Assembly (NCBI GenBank): GCA_045655865.1
Contig: JAZOQB010000046.1
Coordinates: 1 to 64,000, forward strand
Direction of reading: 5' to 3'
DNA length: 64,000 nucleotides
DNA from: RGIG5579 sp045655865
Lineage (GTDB): Bacteria > Bacillota > Clostridia > Oscillospirales > SIG627
Part shown: positions 25,178 to 35,700 of the stretch, piece after piece
Numbering within the stretch: the stretch's first letter is position 1
How the letters are laid out: each line of letters opens with the position of its first letter
Notes under the pieces: model-generated
Told to the model about the DNA's origin: nothing
The model's input: the letters and a program-made list of their open reading frames with translations, nothing else
Database searches by the model: none
Translations under genes and position numbers: made by a program

Positions 25178-25933
25178 TTATTTTTCTCTCCGTAAAACCT
25201 CAAAAGCACACACAGCCGCTGCTGCTGAAGTCGTGAGAGAACCGGCAAAAGGTCTACCGTAAGGGATGCGAATTCTAAGATCTGACATCTGTAAGAATTC
25301 ACGCGTGATACCGCGTTTCTCTCCTCCTATGATAAGAAAAATCGGTTTCTCCAAGGGAGCGGTAAAAAGAGGGACGGAGTCTTTTTCACTTGCGCAAACA
25401 ATCTGATATCCTTTTTTCTTAGCAAGAGCGCAAAGGGATGCCGGATCATCAAAAATTCCACATAAAATGGCCTCGGTAGCACCGGCCGATGCACGAATGG
25501 TCACACCGGCAGCACTGAGCCAATTTCGAGGAGTTAGGATCATTCCGCCAGCGCCCGCCGCATAGAACGAACGAACCGCACAGCCAAAATGAAAAGGATC
25601 TTCCACACCGCAGAGGAGAAATACAAAGCCATGTCCCCTATCAAATACTTCTTCGCAAGAAACAGTTTTACGATCCCCTACTCGGGCGATTATGCCGCCA
25701 TGAGTATGTCCTGTTGTCACCGACTCAAAAAACTGGTTAGAAGAAAGAGAGATGGGCACGTGCTTCTTTTTTGCAAGACTTAAAACTCTGAGAATATTTT
25801 TCTCATCCTTTTTTGCTTCCGGCAGCAAAAAGATCTCATGAACCGTTCTGGAATCGTTTTGCAGAATTGAGAAAACGGAAATTGCTCCCTCGGCATACGA
25901 GGAGGCCTTCCGTTTATCTTCGTCTCTTCTCAT
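25178..25933 (-). CDS. SpoU/TrmH-family RNA methyltransferase with altered motifs
   Basis: A 251-residue protein with the SpoU knot layout after an N-terminal substrate-binding domain. Motif 2 (IGGEKRGIT) is normal. Motif 1 reads VEDPFHFGCAVRSFYAAG, where homologues have an NxG Asn at the place of the first His. Motif 3 reads GSLTTSAAAAV, where the usual SLN has Thr. RlmB (Gm2251 of 23S rRNA) is the closest type, but the lost Asn residues make activity uncertain. It overlaps the yebC stop (ATGA). Confidence 0.8.
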   Translation of the reverse strand: MRRDEDKRKASSYAEGAISVFSILQNDSRTVHEIFLLPEAKKDEKNILRVLSLAKKKHVPISLSSNQFFESVTTGHTHGGIIARVGDRKTVSCEEVFDRGHGFVFLLCGVEDPFHFGCAVRSFYAAGAGGMILTPRNWLSAAGVTIRASAGATEAILCGIFDDPASLCALAKKKGYQIVCASEKDSVPLFTAPLEKPIFLIIGGEKRGITREFLQMSDLRIRIPYGRPFAGSLTTSAAAAVCAFEVLRREK

Positions 25934-26652
25934 TCGTTCTCCCAGTTATGCCAGTAGTTTTGAACGTCTTCGTTGTCATCTAAGGCATCAATGAGTTTTT
26001 GCATTTTAATAACGGCATCTTCATCGGAAAGATTTACCGTTGCGGACGGAATTTTCGCTTCTTCTGTGGAGAGAATGGTATACCCCGCACTTTCCAGAGC
26101 TTCACGAATGGCGTAAAGGTCAGAAGTGGCAGTCAAAACTTCGAAAACATCTTCCTCCAGTCCAATGTCTTCGGCGCCAGCTTCCAATGCCGTCTCCATA
26201 AGCTCATCTTCATCAACACCATCGGCAGAGACCAAAATGATGCCTTTGTCACTAAAGAGATATGACACGCACCCCGTGGTACCCAAGTTGCCACCGAATT
26301 TGTCAAAATAGTGACGAAGGTCGGCACTGGTACGGTTGCGGTTGTCGGTGGCACATTCCACAATCACCGCAATACCACTGGGTCCATACCCCTCGTAAAA
26401 GATCGATTCATAGTTTTCCGAATCGGACGAAGCGGCTTTTTTAATGATGCGGTCAATGTTGTCGTTGGGAACGTTTAATCCCTTTGCCTTCGAAATCAGA
26501 TCGCGAAGTTTAGAGTTGGCGGCAGGATCGGCCCCTCCGGCTTTTACTGCCATCGCAATCTCTTTACCAACCTTGGTGAAAACCTTTGCACGTTGTGCAT
26601 CGGTTTTTTCCTTTTTATGTTTAATATTGTTCCACTTAGAATGGCCTGACAT
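25930..26652 (-). CDS. yebC: YebC/PmpR-family protein
   Basis: A 240-residue cytosolic protein beginning with the family signature MSGHSKWNNIKHKK and continuing with AKVFTKVGKEIAMAVKAGG. GYGPSGIAVIVECATDNRNRT near residue 88 is also typical. Members were named transcription regulators; more recent work links the family to translation at proline stretches. GGAGGATAAAC precedes the ATG. It sits between argS and the SpoU gene, a translation context. Confidence 0.95.
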   Translation of the reverse strand: MSGHSKWNNIKHKKEKTDAQRAKVFTKVGKEIAMAVKAGGADPAANSKLRDLISKAKGLNVPNDNIDRIIKKAASSDSENYESIFYEGYGPSGIAVIVECATDNRNRTSADLRHYFDKFGGNLGTTGCVSYLFSDKGIILVSADGVDEDELMETALEAGAEDIGLEEDVFEVLTATSDLYAIREALESAGYTILSTEEAKIPSATVNLSDEDAVIKMQKLIDALDDNEDVQNYWHNWENE

Positions 26653-26674
26653 GTTTATCCTCCAAAAAAATCGG

Positions 26675-28375
26675 TTAAATTTTCTCCGGGGTCTTCAAGC
26701 CAATCAGGTGAAGAGCGGTCCCCAGTACATTCTTTACCGCCTGACAAAGAGAAAGGCGGAGGGCCTTTTCCTGGTCCTGTGCATTGCGAATCGAACAGGA
26801 ATTATAAAAACGATTAAAGCTTTGGCAGAGATCTAAGGCAAAACGAGTAATAATGGAAGGTTCGTACTCGTTCAAAGAACGAATCACTCTTTCGGGGAAA
26901 AGCGCCAGCGTTGAAATCAAAGCCTTTTCCTCTGCACAGAGGGAGACGTTTTCCGGACAAGGCATGGGAGCTTCCTTATTTAAAATACTGCAAGCTCTGG
27001 CGTAGGTATATTGTGCGTAGGGGCCAGTATTTCCGTCAAAATTCAACGCTTCTGACCAATTGAAATTGACGTCCTTAATACGCCCGGATGAAAGACTGTT
27101 GAAAATAACTGCTCCAATTCCAACATCTCTGGCAACCTCATCTTTATTGGCAAGGTCCGGATTCTTTTCGGCAATGATAGCGCCAGCTTTTTCCACAGCT
27201 TCTTGGAAAAGATCATCCAGAAGAACCACGTTACCGGTACGGGAGGCAATCTTTTCGCCGTTTATGCTAAAGGTTCCGTATGGCACATGGATCAGCCGAT
27301 CTTCCCAGTCATATCCCATCAAGCCGATGACTTTAAACCATTGAGCAAAATGAAGACTTTGGCCGGCGCTGGTAACATAAATACACTTATCAAAGTGGTA
27401 TTCATTTTTTCTCCAAAGGGCCGCGGCAATGTCTCTTGTAGGATAAAGAGAGGAGCCATCACTTTTTAAAATGAGGCACGGTGGCATATGGTATTCTTCT
27501 AAGTCTACTAAACTTGCACCGTTGTCAACTTTTAAAAGCTTTTTTTCTTTCAGTTCTTCAACCACAGCCGGCATTTTGTCGCTGTAGAAGCTCTCGCCGT
27601 TAAAGCTATCAAATGAGATTCCAAGAAGATCATAGGTCTTCATATATTCTTTTAGACTGATCTCTTTAAAGAGACGCCATAAACGGAGGTTCTCTTCGTC
27701 AGAGTTTTCCAAAGCGGAAAATTCCAAGCGAGCTTCGTCGTTCAGCGAAGGATCCTTTTCAGCCTCTTCCCCAAATTTAACGTACAAACGATTCAGCTCT
27801 TCGATTCCGATATTATGGATCGCTTCCTCGTTCCCCCACTTTTTAAATGAGACAACCAGCTTTCCATACTGAGTGCCCCAGTCGCCCAAATAATTGATAC
27901 CTACGGTGTTGTATCCGGAAAAACGATGGATCAATTTGATGGAGTTACCGATTACAGTAGTACCTAAATGACCGATGTGAAAACGTTTGGCGATATTGGG
28001 AGAAGAATAGTCAATAACCATAGTCTTCCCTTTTCCAATCTCGTTCCGACCAAAATCTTCACCTTTTTCCAGCATTTCTCTAAGAAGAGATAAGCGAAAG
28101 GAATCAGAGAGAAAAAAATTTAAATATCCACCGGCACTCTCGACCCGGGAAATACCCGGTATCAGATCGGTTGAAAAAGCAAGTGACAAATCTTTGGCAA
28201 TAATAGCCGGATTTTTGCGCAGACACTTTGCCAAAGGGAACGTAGCCAAAGCAATATCTCCCATAGAGGAATCTGGTGGCGTATCAAAAAAGTCTAAAAG
28301 AGTTGTAACGGTGATATCCGGGTGATTTAAATGCCGAGCAACTTGTGCGGCAATGTTTTGTTTTAACTGGTTCAT
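26675..28375 (-). CDS. argS: Arginine--tRNA ligase
   Basis: A 566-residue class I synthetase. The N-terminal Add-1 domain spans about 1-100, the HIGH motif is in SPNIAKRFHIGHLG near 125, and the KMSKS region is replaced by the usual ArgS form GEKIASRTGN near 365. The C-terminal anticodon-binding DALR domain starts near 450. No T-box was found in front of it; it follows the DUF3048 gene by nine bases and probably shares its promoter. Confidence 0.97.
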   Translation of the reverse strand: MNQLKQNIAAQVARHLNHPDITVTTLLDFFDTPPDSSMGDIALATFPLAKCLRKNPAIIAKDLSLAFSTDLIPGISRVESAGGYLNFFLSDSFRLSLLREMLEKGEDFGRNEIGKGKTMVIDYSSPNIAKRFHIGHLGTTVIGNSIKLIHRFSGYNTVGINYLGDWGTQYGKLVVSFKKWGNEEAIHNIGIEELNRLYVKFGEEAEKDPSLNDEARLEFSALENSDEENLRLWRLFKEISLKEYMKTYDLLGISFDSFNGESFYSDKMPAVVEELKEKKLLKVDNGASLVDLEEYHMPPCLILKSDGSSLYPTRDIAAALWRKNEYHFDKCIYVTSAGQSLHFAQWFKVIGLMGYDWEDRLIHVPYGTFSINGEKIASRTGNVVLLDDLFQEAVEKAGAIIAEKNPDLANKDEVARDVGIGAVIFNSLSSGRIKDVNFNWSEALNFDGNTGPYAQYTYARACSILNKEAPMPCPENVSLCAEEKALISTLALFPERVIRSLNEYEPSIITRFALDLCQSFNRFYNSCSIRNAQDQEKALRLSLCQAVKNVLGTALHLIGLKTPEKI

Positions 28376-28384
28376 AATGCTCCT

Positions 28385-29515
28385 TTAAGAAATAACAACA
28401 GAGGCAGACGATGCCTGATCAACGATGGCTACATAGCTCTTGCCGCACTGAACCGCAAGCTCTTTTCCATCAACAGTGTAATATGTAAAAGGGGAAGTTT
28501 CGCTTTCCCTCTTCCAAAGAATTTGAGTGTATTCTCCACCGTTTAAGTAATACCCGCTTCCCTGTCCGGTCAACGTGATGATCCGCTTGCCAGCACCGTT
28601 TGGGATCAGGCCTTGCTGAGTGAATAAAACAAACACGTTTTCTGTTGCCACCTGAGCGTTATTCTCCCCGTCAACGTGGTCCTGAGCATACTGCTGGTGA
28701 TAATAGAGCTTTTTATCGGCATCATACTGAAACTCGGAAACGGTGTAAACGGAATGAGGAATCTTCAAATAGGTGGCACTCTTTCCGGAATCAATACCGG
28801 AAAAAGCAGGATCAAAATGAAAAGCGGTAAAAGATGGATCGGAAAGATCGGTTCGATACCCTCTCGCACCGATTCCCAAAACAGCATTCGCACCGCTGGT
28901 AAACATGGTGTGTTCATAGGAAAAACCATGTTCCAGACGATACTGATCTCTCCAAAAGAGCTCAACGCCATTTGCAAAAAAAGGACCGTTTTTCACGCCG
29001 TCCAAATCGTTCACTTTCAGACGCGAAATCAAATCATAAGCTTCTGTAGAACCACCGGCATGAATAAAGATCGAATCGTATGCCATGGCTATCTCTACTA
29101 AATACGGACGTGCAGAACGAATACTACCAAATCTTCCGGCGTTGGCATAATCCAGAACGAGTCCTTCCAAGCGAAGGATGCCCCCTTCGGCTAAGGCCTC
29201 GTAGATAATATCGCATTGACTCAATCCGCTTTGGGGTAACGCATCACGCAGATTATTAAATACAACAGAAACAGGACGCTTCCCCACCAGCTCTTCCTTG
29301 CACTCTAAGCCCGTCAACGGATTCATGTTTTCAGGAAGAGTGGGTACAGGCTCCTGTGTAACCGTTGATTCCGTAGATATCGGCAAATCCGTTTCTGGCA
29401 CCGAATTCCCATGAGTCTCGGTATTTTTTGGCGCTGAAGCGGCGCAACCGAAGAATGACAGAACCATGGTGAAAGCCAAAAAACAGAAAAAAACGCGGCA
29501 ACTGATTTTTTTCAT
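28385..29515 (-). CDS. DUF3048 (YerB-like) lipoprotein
   Basis: A 376-residue protein with a lipoprotein signal peptide: a basic start (MKKISCR), a hydrophobic core and the lipobox FFGC near residue 24. A Ser/Thr/Pro-rich linker follows, then the DUF3048 domain (PLTGLECKEELVGKRPVSVV near 66 and GSIRSARPYLVEIAMAYDSI near 130). The ATG at 29515 follows AGGAG; an in-frame upstream start has no site. The family is common in Firmicutes; its role is unknown. Confidence 0.9.
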   Translation of the reverse strand: MKKISCRVFFCFLAFTMVLSFFGCAASAPKNTETHGNSVPETDLPISTESTVTQEPVPTLPENMNPLTGLECKEELVGKRPVSVVFNNLRDALPQSGLSQCDIIYEALAEGGILRLEGLVLDYANAGRFGSIRSARPYLVEIAMAYDSIFIHAGGSTEAYDLISRLKVNDLDGVKNGPFFANGVELFWRDQYRLEHGFSYEHTMFTSGANAVLGIGARGYRTDLSDPSFTAFHFDPAFSGIDSGKSATYLKIPHSVYTVSEFQYDADKKLYYHQQYAQDHVDGENNAQVATENVFVLFTQQGLIPNGAGKRIITLTGQGSGYYLNGGEYTQILWKRESETSPFTYYTVDGKELAVQCGKSYVAIVDQASSASVVIS

Positions 29516-29575
29516 AAAAACTCCTGTGCTTTCCGGTTTGACGATGGCCAAACCCTTTACATTTGATTTTATATT

Positions 29576-29604
29576 ATTGTACCATTTTTTGATTCAAAAA
29601 TCAA
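29576..29604 (-). promoter_or_regulatory. Sigma-A promoter of the DUF3048-to-tmRNA unit
   Basis: Minus strand: -35 TTGATT (29599-29604), 17-bp spacer, -10 TACAAT (29576-29581), with TGG before the -10. No terminator was found until 19318. Confidence 0.72.
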
Positions 29605-29663
29605 CATCTTTTCAAAGGAAAGATAAAAAGTCTAAAAATGTCAACTTCCGTGTTACGCACAAG

Positions 29664-29695
29664 AAAAGATCCTTAGGATATCCTAAGGATCTTTT
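29664..29695. terminator. Intrinsic terminator of the glucan synthase gene
   Basis: A perfect 32-base palindrome centred between 29679 and 29680 (AAAAGATCCTTAGGA and its complement) followed by T. It lies just beyond the stop of the minus-strand giant gene. Confidence 0.85.
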
Positions 29696-29717
29696 TCCGA
29701 AATAAGCTTTATAATTT

Positions 29718-32700
29718 TCATTCTACGCTGCTGATTTCCTCGTTCAAATTTTCCAGTTTTTCCAACTCCTTTAAAAGCCGACCGTACCAACCCGCCGCGC
29801 CCGTATACCAGCTCCATCCACCATGGCCGCGCATGCCATCTGCCGTGTATACGTCTCCGCAAAGCACGTAAGGTTCTCTTTGATAACGGCGAAAATGTTC
29901 AAGACGCAGATTTGCAAAAGGATCCAGAAGCTTTGCAACGTCCTTTCCTGCTTGAACAAGCTTGAAATTTTGGCTCTTCATCCCAAACTCTAAAAGCGCC
30001 AAAGCGAACCAAACGGCAGCGTGGGTATATTGTCCTCCGTTTTCTCTAACACCCGCACAATAGCGTTGAATATATCCCGGTGTGGGGCTCGTCATTACAA
30101 ATGGCTTTGAAAACAACGCTGTGGTTCTACACTTGTCATCCGAAAGGATCTCGCGCGCCGCGCGAAGAGCGCTGGTCACCATTTCTTCTGGAAGAGCATA
30201 CGGCGTGTTCTCAAATTCGCTGTAATAGAATGCTGAAAATGCCTGGGTAATCAAATCAATGCTGCATTCGCTTTCCAAAGACACATCTCCCCCGAGGACC
30301 GATCCGTCCTCGCGAAATGCTCGAACAAACCAGACACCGTTGAATGATTCCCGAATACCAAAAGATAGATCTTGAAAGAAAGAAGGAAGCTTTTCTTGAA
30401 TCTGTGGATCCAAATACTTTTGACAACGATGCAAACACACCGCCCCAAAAAGCCCCAGCCAAACGCTTTCTCCATCGATTAAATTCATGCCGTCATTCCA
30501 ATCGCCGGACAAAATTGGAGGAAGATTGTGCGGTCCAAGTCCTCGACTGAGGAAAAGACGAGCACAACGGTTTAAATGCTCACGAAAAGTCCCCCTCTCC
30601 CCTCTTTCTGGAATAAAATAACTTTCCTTCTCATCAAAGCGAAGTCCCTTTCCTTTCAAAAAAGGTGCCGGAATTTCAAGAAGTCCTGTATCACCTGTTT
30701 TTTCAAGATATTCAGCGCTAACATAAAGGAGCCACAAATAGTCGTCGCTGCAAAGAGTTCGAATTCCCGGATTGCCACTCCCGACTTTGATGGGATGCCA
30801 CCAGTGCTGAACGTCCCCTTCTTCAAATTGATGGGAAGATGCGCGCAAAAGATGTTGCCGTGTAATCTCCTGATTGCAGTCCAAAAAAACTAGACTGTCT
30901 TGTAATTGATCGCGGAATCCATACGCACCACTGGATTGATACAAACCAGTTCTTCCAAAGAAACGGGAATGGACCGCTTGATAATGAATCCAAAACGACT
31001 GCGTCGAAGAAAATTTCTCAGGAAATAGCGACTCGGAAAATTCCTTCTCTCTGGTAAGCAGTTCCTCAACTGTTACATTTTTTACCGCACGTTTTAAAAA
31101 TCTTAGGTGTTCTTCGTTAGAAGCCCCACCAAGAAAAAAGGTACTCTCTTCCCGAGCAGAAAAAGCAAAATTTAACCGTTCTCCGCTTGTTGTAACGTCA
31201 AGGGTCTCTCCTCTTGAACAGAACCAACCGAACCCACCAATTTCACCTAAGATGGCTGAGGAAAACGAAACGAAGTCATCTTTTGCAGATAATAAGATGT
31301 TGCGATCATCACGCTTTCCCATGGCGGGAACGAAAGAAAAGATCAATTGCCCTTTTTCGGATAGTCCGGAACTGAGATTTACAAAAAACAACTTGGCCGA
31401 CAAAAACTCAGATGCAGAAACAACAACCTGATAGGCTTCTTTTAAAATCGTTCCGCGATAAATCGCAAAATGTTTTCGATATTCCACCGCCTCTGCCAAT
31501 GAGATCAGATCAAAGACTTTTTCACCCATACGAAGATAGACTTTTTCGCCCGTCCCATCTTCCGGAAGACTTTCCCACTTTGAGATCCGATTCAGTCCGG
31601 AATTACGAAACCAGGTAAAACCAAGAGAATTCTGGTCGCATACAAATCCGATCATCCTGTTGGAAACGATATGAGAAAAAGGTACCGGTGGTGAAAATTT
31701 GTTTTTTTCTAAAAGAAAACCGCGTTCCTGTAATTGTCCAACGGTCTCTACTTGATTTTCTTTTGGAAATTTAACATTCATTTCCGGAGAAAAAGCTACT
31801 TCTTGTAGGAGGGTTTCCCCAAATTCCGGAAAACCAAAAGTCTCAAGGCTGAGAAGGGCAAACTGCTCTATCTCTTTTGTGGAAGATACCTCTGCAAAAT
31901 GAATTCCGGGGTGTCTTCCCAAAACAAATTCACAGTGGTATTTGGTAACAAAGCCGGTCAAGTCCTCTCTAAATTGATTGAAATACCCTCCTGACTGCTT
32001 ATGAAGAATTACAAGATCTATCGGTAGTCCGGCAAGGTGAAACTTCTTTTGTACCCGGATCAGTTTATCCGCAATATCCATAGAATGTCGATGATTTTCA
32101 TCCAGCCAAACACAAATCATAGGAAAATCACCTGAAATGCCAAATTTCCACAGAAAGTCACATGTCTCGCCAGCGGGATGCTCAACTTGTAAAATTCTCC
32201 TTTGTTTCCACAGTAAAGGTAAAATCTGTTTTTCTAAACTTAAAACATTCTCGTCATAAAAACAGATCTCATCCAAATGCAGGATCCGAGCCAATCCTTT
32301 TTGCTGTAAATCTTTTGACGGAAAGTAAGAACCATCTAACGCGGAAAAAATATCCGTCGGCGATTCTTTATCAGACGGCAAGAGAACGATAGGAAGAACT
32401 AAGCTTTCTGCGGTTCCAAAAGAAAATGAAATGCTGACTTTCGGATGGTGAAGCATCCGAGTAAAAAACTTTCCTTCTCCGTTTTTTCCTTGAATACTAG
32501 TCTTGAACGGCATTTTTGACACCAAGTGGAGATACCGATGTTTTTCAACGCCGCGCCGACAGATCACCAAATTTTTTCCGTCACTTTTCCCTTCCAAAGC
32601 CAAAGCTTGGAACGCCGGATGTGCCTGATACTCCCCCTCTTTTTGAATCATTGCATCAAACGAGAACTCTATCTGACAAGGGCCGTTGTAACCATTCACC

Positions 32701-35700
32701 TCCAAACGCAAACTCATAGCGTTTTTTCCACCTAAAAGTTGCATGCGAAGGACAATGGAGACCTTCTGACGTACAATGACATATTCCACAAAATCAGTAC
32801 CAAACCGAACCAATTTTCCTTTCGGATCAATCGTGTTGAAATCGAGTGCGATCTCGCCTAGCTTAACACGACAAGAGATACCGCCTTTTTTTGGGTCAAC
32901 AAGATCCATCTCTTGATACAGGATACGATTTTTTCCATTATCCAGAGCCACCAGGCTCATTTTTCCATCCGTCAAAAGTTTTCCGTTTTTCCCTCCATCT
33001 TCCATCGACAAGATCTCCGTTTCGCCGGGTGCGGCAGACAAAGGGGGCGCTTGTAAGCTGCGTTTTTTCCGCATGACGCGGCCCTCCAATGGAAAACGCT
33101 CTGCCAGAAGCTCTTTTTTAGCGTCAAAATCTGCAAAGCTTAAAAAACGTTTGACAAATATTTCATCTTTTACAGCATTGGCTAGCGCCACCATGCTCAT
33201 ACCTTTGTGATGTGCCATATAGGACTGAACAACCGTCCAATCACCCAAGAAGTTTGATCCAAATTCGCAAGATTCAAAAAAACCGTAGGGTCCAATAAGT
33301 CCCATTTCCTCCATGATCATAAGATTTGCAAGAACGGTTTTGTCTTTCCGTTCCAACATTAAAAAAGAGGAATAAGGAGAAATGATCTTTGGATAATACT
33401 CTCCTGTCTGCACAGAAAGCATCGGGGCACCAAAGGCCTTGTACTGAAAATTTCCTTGAGCATCTGTGAGCGAATACCCGCTTTCACTGATTCCGAAAAT
33501 GGGTTTTTCGGCGGTGCAGTGGGCGTTAAATTTTTTTTGACAAAAAAGAGCGAAATCTAAGCTTTCATCTTCCAACGAATTCTCAATTACCGGAAGAAAA
33601 AGAGGAGGCATGAAATATTCAAACGCTGTCCCTGTCCAAGATCCAAGACCGACTCGCCCGGAATAGGAAAGAAGCGGTCGTGAAAGTCTAAACCAGTGGC
33701 CGGGACCTATCTGTCCGAGACTGATCGCCAGAAAACTTGTAATTCTGGCTTCGCTCATATACAGGTCATAATCCGGTCCTCCTTTTCGATTGTCATCAGG
33801 AACCAATCCTACACGGAAGAGATTTCTATCATAATCATAAAGTAGAGCAAAATTTGCGCCGTCAATCTCCGCCTTTATCATTTGACGTACCTCTCGGGCA
33901 GAAGAATCCTTTTTTTCAAGATCTTCCAATGCCTGATACACGGTAATCAGGGAGGCAATATAATTGCCACTGTCAACCGTAGAGATAAATCTTTCCCCAA
34001 TTACATTCAGAGTATTAAGGTCATACCAATTGTACAGATGACCGCCATAGCGCTCCAAACGTTTTGTCACTTCCAAGGTCTTTTTCAGTGATCGACAAAG
34101 TTCGCCGGCATTCAACAGTCCAAAATCCCAAGCCGCAATCAAAGACGCCAAATACAAACCAATGTTAGTGGGAGAGGTGCGCATAGCGATCTTCTCCAAA
34201 GGGTCTAATTGTATATTGTCCGGCGGAAGGAAATTGGTCTTTTCCCCAACACACTCTTGGAAAAAGCGAAATTCTTTTGCAGCTAGATCGGTTAAATATT
34301 CCTTTTCTTTTTTGCTCCAGCGTTTTACTTTTTTGTAAGGCAGAGAAAGGAAAAGAGACAAGAAAGGGAAAAGCAGCCATAAAATAGCATAAAGAAATGC
34401 AACGAGGCTTCGACAGAAAAAGAGGAAACCTGTGGTTAACAGGATTGATGGTAAAAAAAACAAAAATGGGTCTTTCCCCCGAGACAAAGGCGAATATACC
34501 TGCCACTGTAACAATCTTTTTTTGGAAACGGTCATTCGATAAAGACTGCGAAAAACAGCGTCCAAAAAATACACAGTCTCAAATGCGATCGCTGAGAGAG
34601 ACAAGAAGCCTTGATAAAAGGAATTAAGAATTAAGTTGCGCATTCGAGTGGAAAACCGACGGTTAAAATGCTCCCAGTTTCCACTAAGCAAAAATCCCGT
34701 TCCTGTAATCAGTGTACCCTCGCAGTGAAACAAAAGGACTAAAAGCGCACAGATACCGGCGGTAAGTCTCCCGTAAAATCCTGACACAAATAAGAAAAGA
34801 AGCTCACAGATCGGTGTCAAGTAGGACAGCACATTTTCAATAGCAAACCAGGCCCGTCGAGGAGGAATCTTGAAAATGATCGACAAATTTTGGACATCCC
34901 CACGGATCCATCGATGAAGCCGTTTATAATGACTGATTGTTGACTGAGGACTGGAATCGGCAAAATATTCATTGGTGGCAAGTCCGCATCGCAACATGGC
35001 CCCTTCCGGCATATCATGACTAAGAATTTTCTGCTCCGGAAGGAAATCGTGCATCACCTCGTTATAGGCGCCGACATGAATAATTCCCTTTCCACAAAAG
35101 TTGCCCTCTCCAAAAAGACTTTGCATGGTATCATAAGAGGCAGAAGCATAAAAAATTTCTCCGCTACCATTACCGTAGATCTTTCCAAAAGGAGTTGTAA
35201 TTTTTTCCAAAAGGGACGATGTGATTTTTGGCTGAATGATACCATGACCGGATATTACTACTTTTTTTCCTCGTCTTATGCCAATGACAGGTTGATTGAG
35301 CGGATGGGCAGCAAAGCCGATCAAGCGTTTGGCTTGACCTATTCCAAGCTCCGTGTCACCGTCCAACGTTATCAAATATCTGGATCCCACAATCTGGTCT
35401 CCAACACCAAACATTTCCACTTGTTTGTCAAGAGGCTGACCGCCGAGAAAAGATATTAATTGTTCGATCGCACCCCGTTTTCGCTCCCACCCTACAAAAC
35501 TATTTTCGCTTTTGTGATAGCAACGACGACGCAAAAAGGCAAAGAAAACCTCCTTGTTTTGATTCATTTCACTGATTTTCTGGTTTAAATAATCAAAAAG
35601 CTCAGCATCCTCCGGAACAGTTTCCTTTGTTTTTTCCGGAAGATCACAAAGAAGTCCAAAAAATATTCGATCTCCCTTTTCAAAATTATTAACCTGAAAG

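Noticed and set aside
29664..29695. 32-base perfect palindrome as possible operator or insertion scar
   Set aside because: Position just after the glucan synthase stop with a T run makes it an ordinary intrinsic terminator.
35016..35459. 147-codon plus-strand reading frame inside the glucan synthase
   Set aside because: Antisense shadow of the giant gene, no ribosome-binding site.
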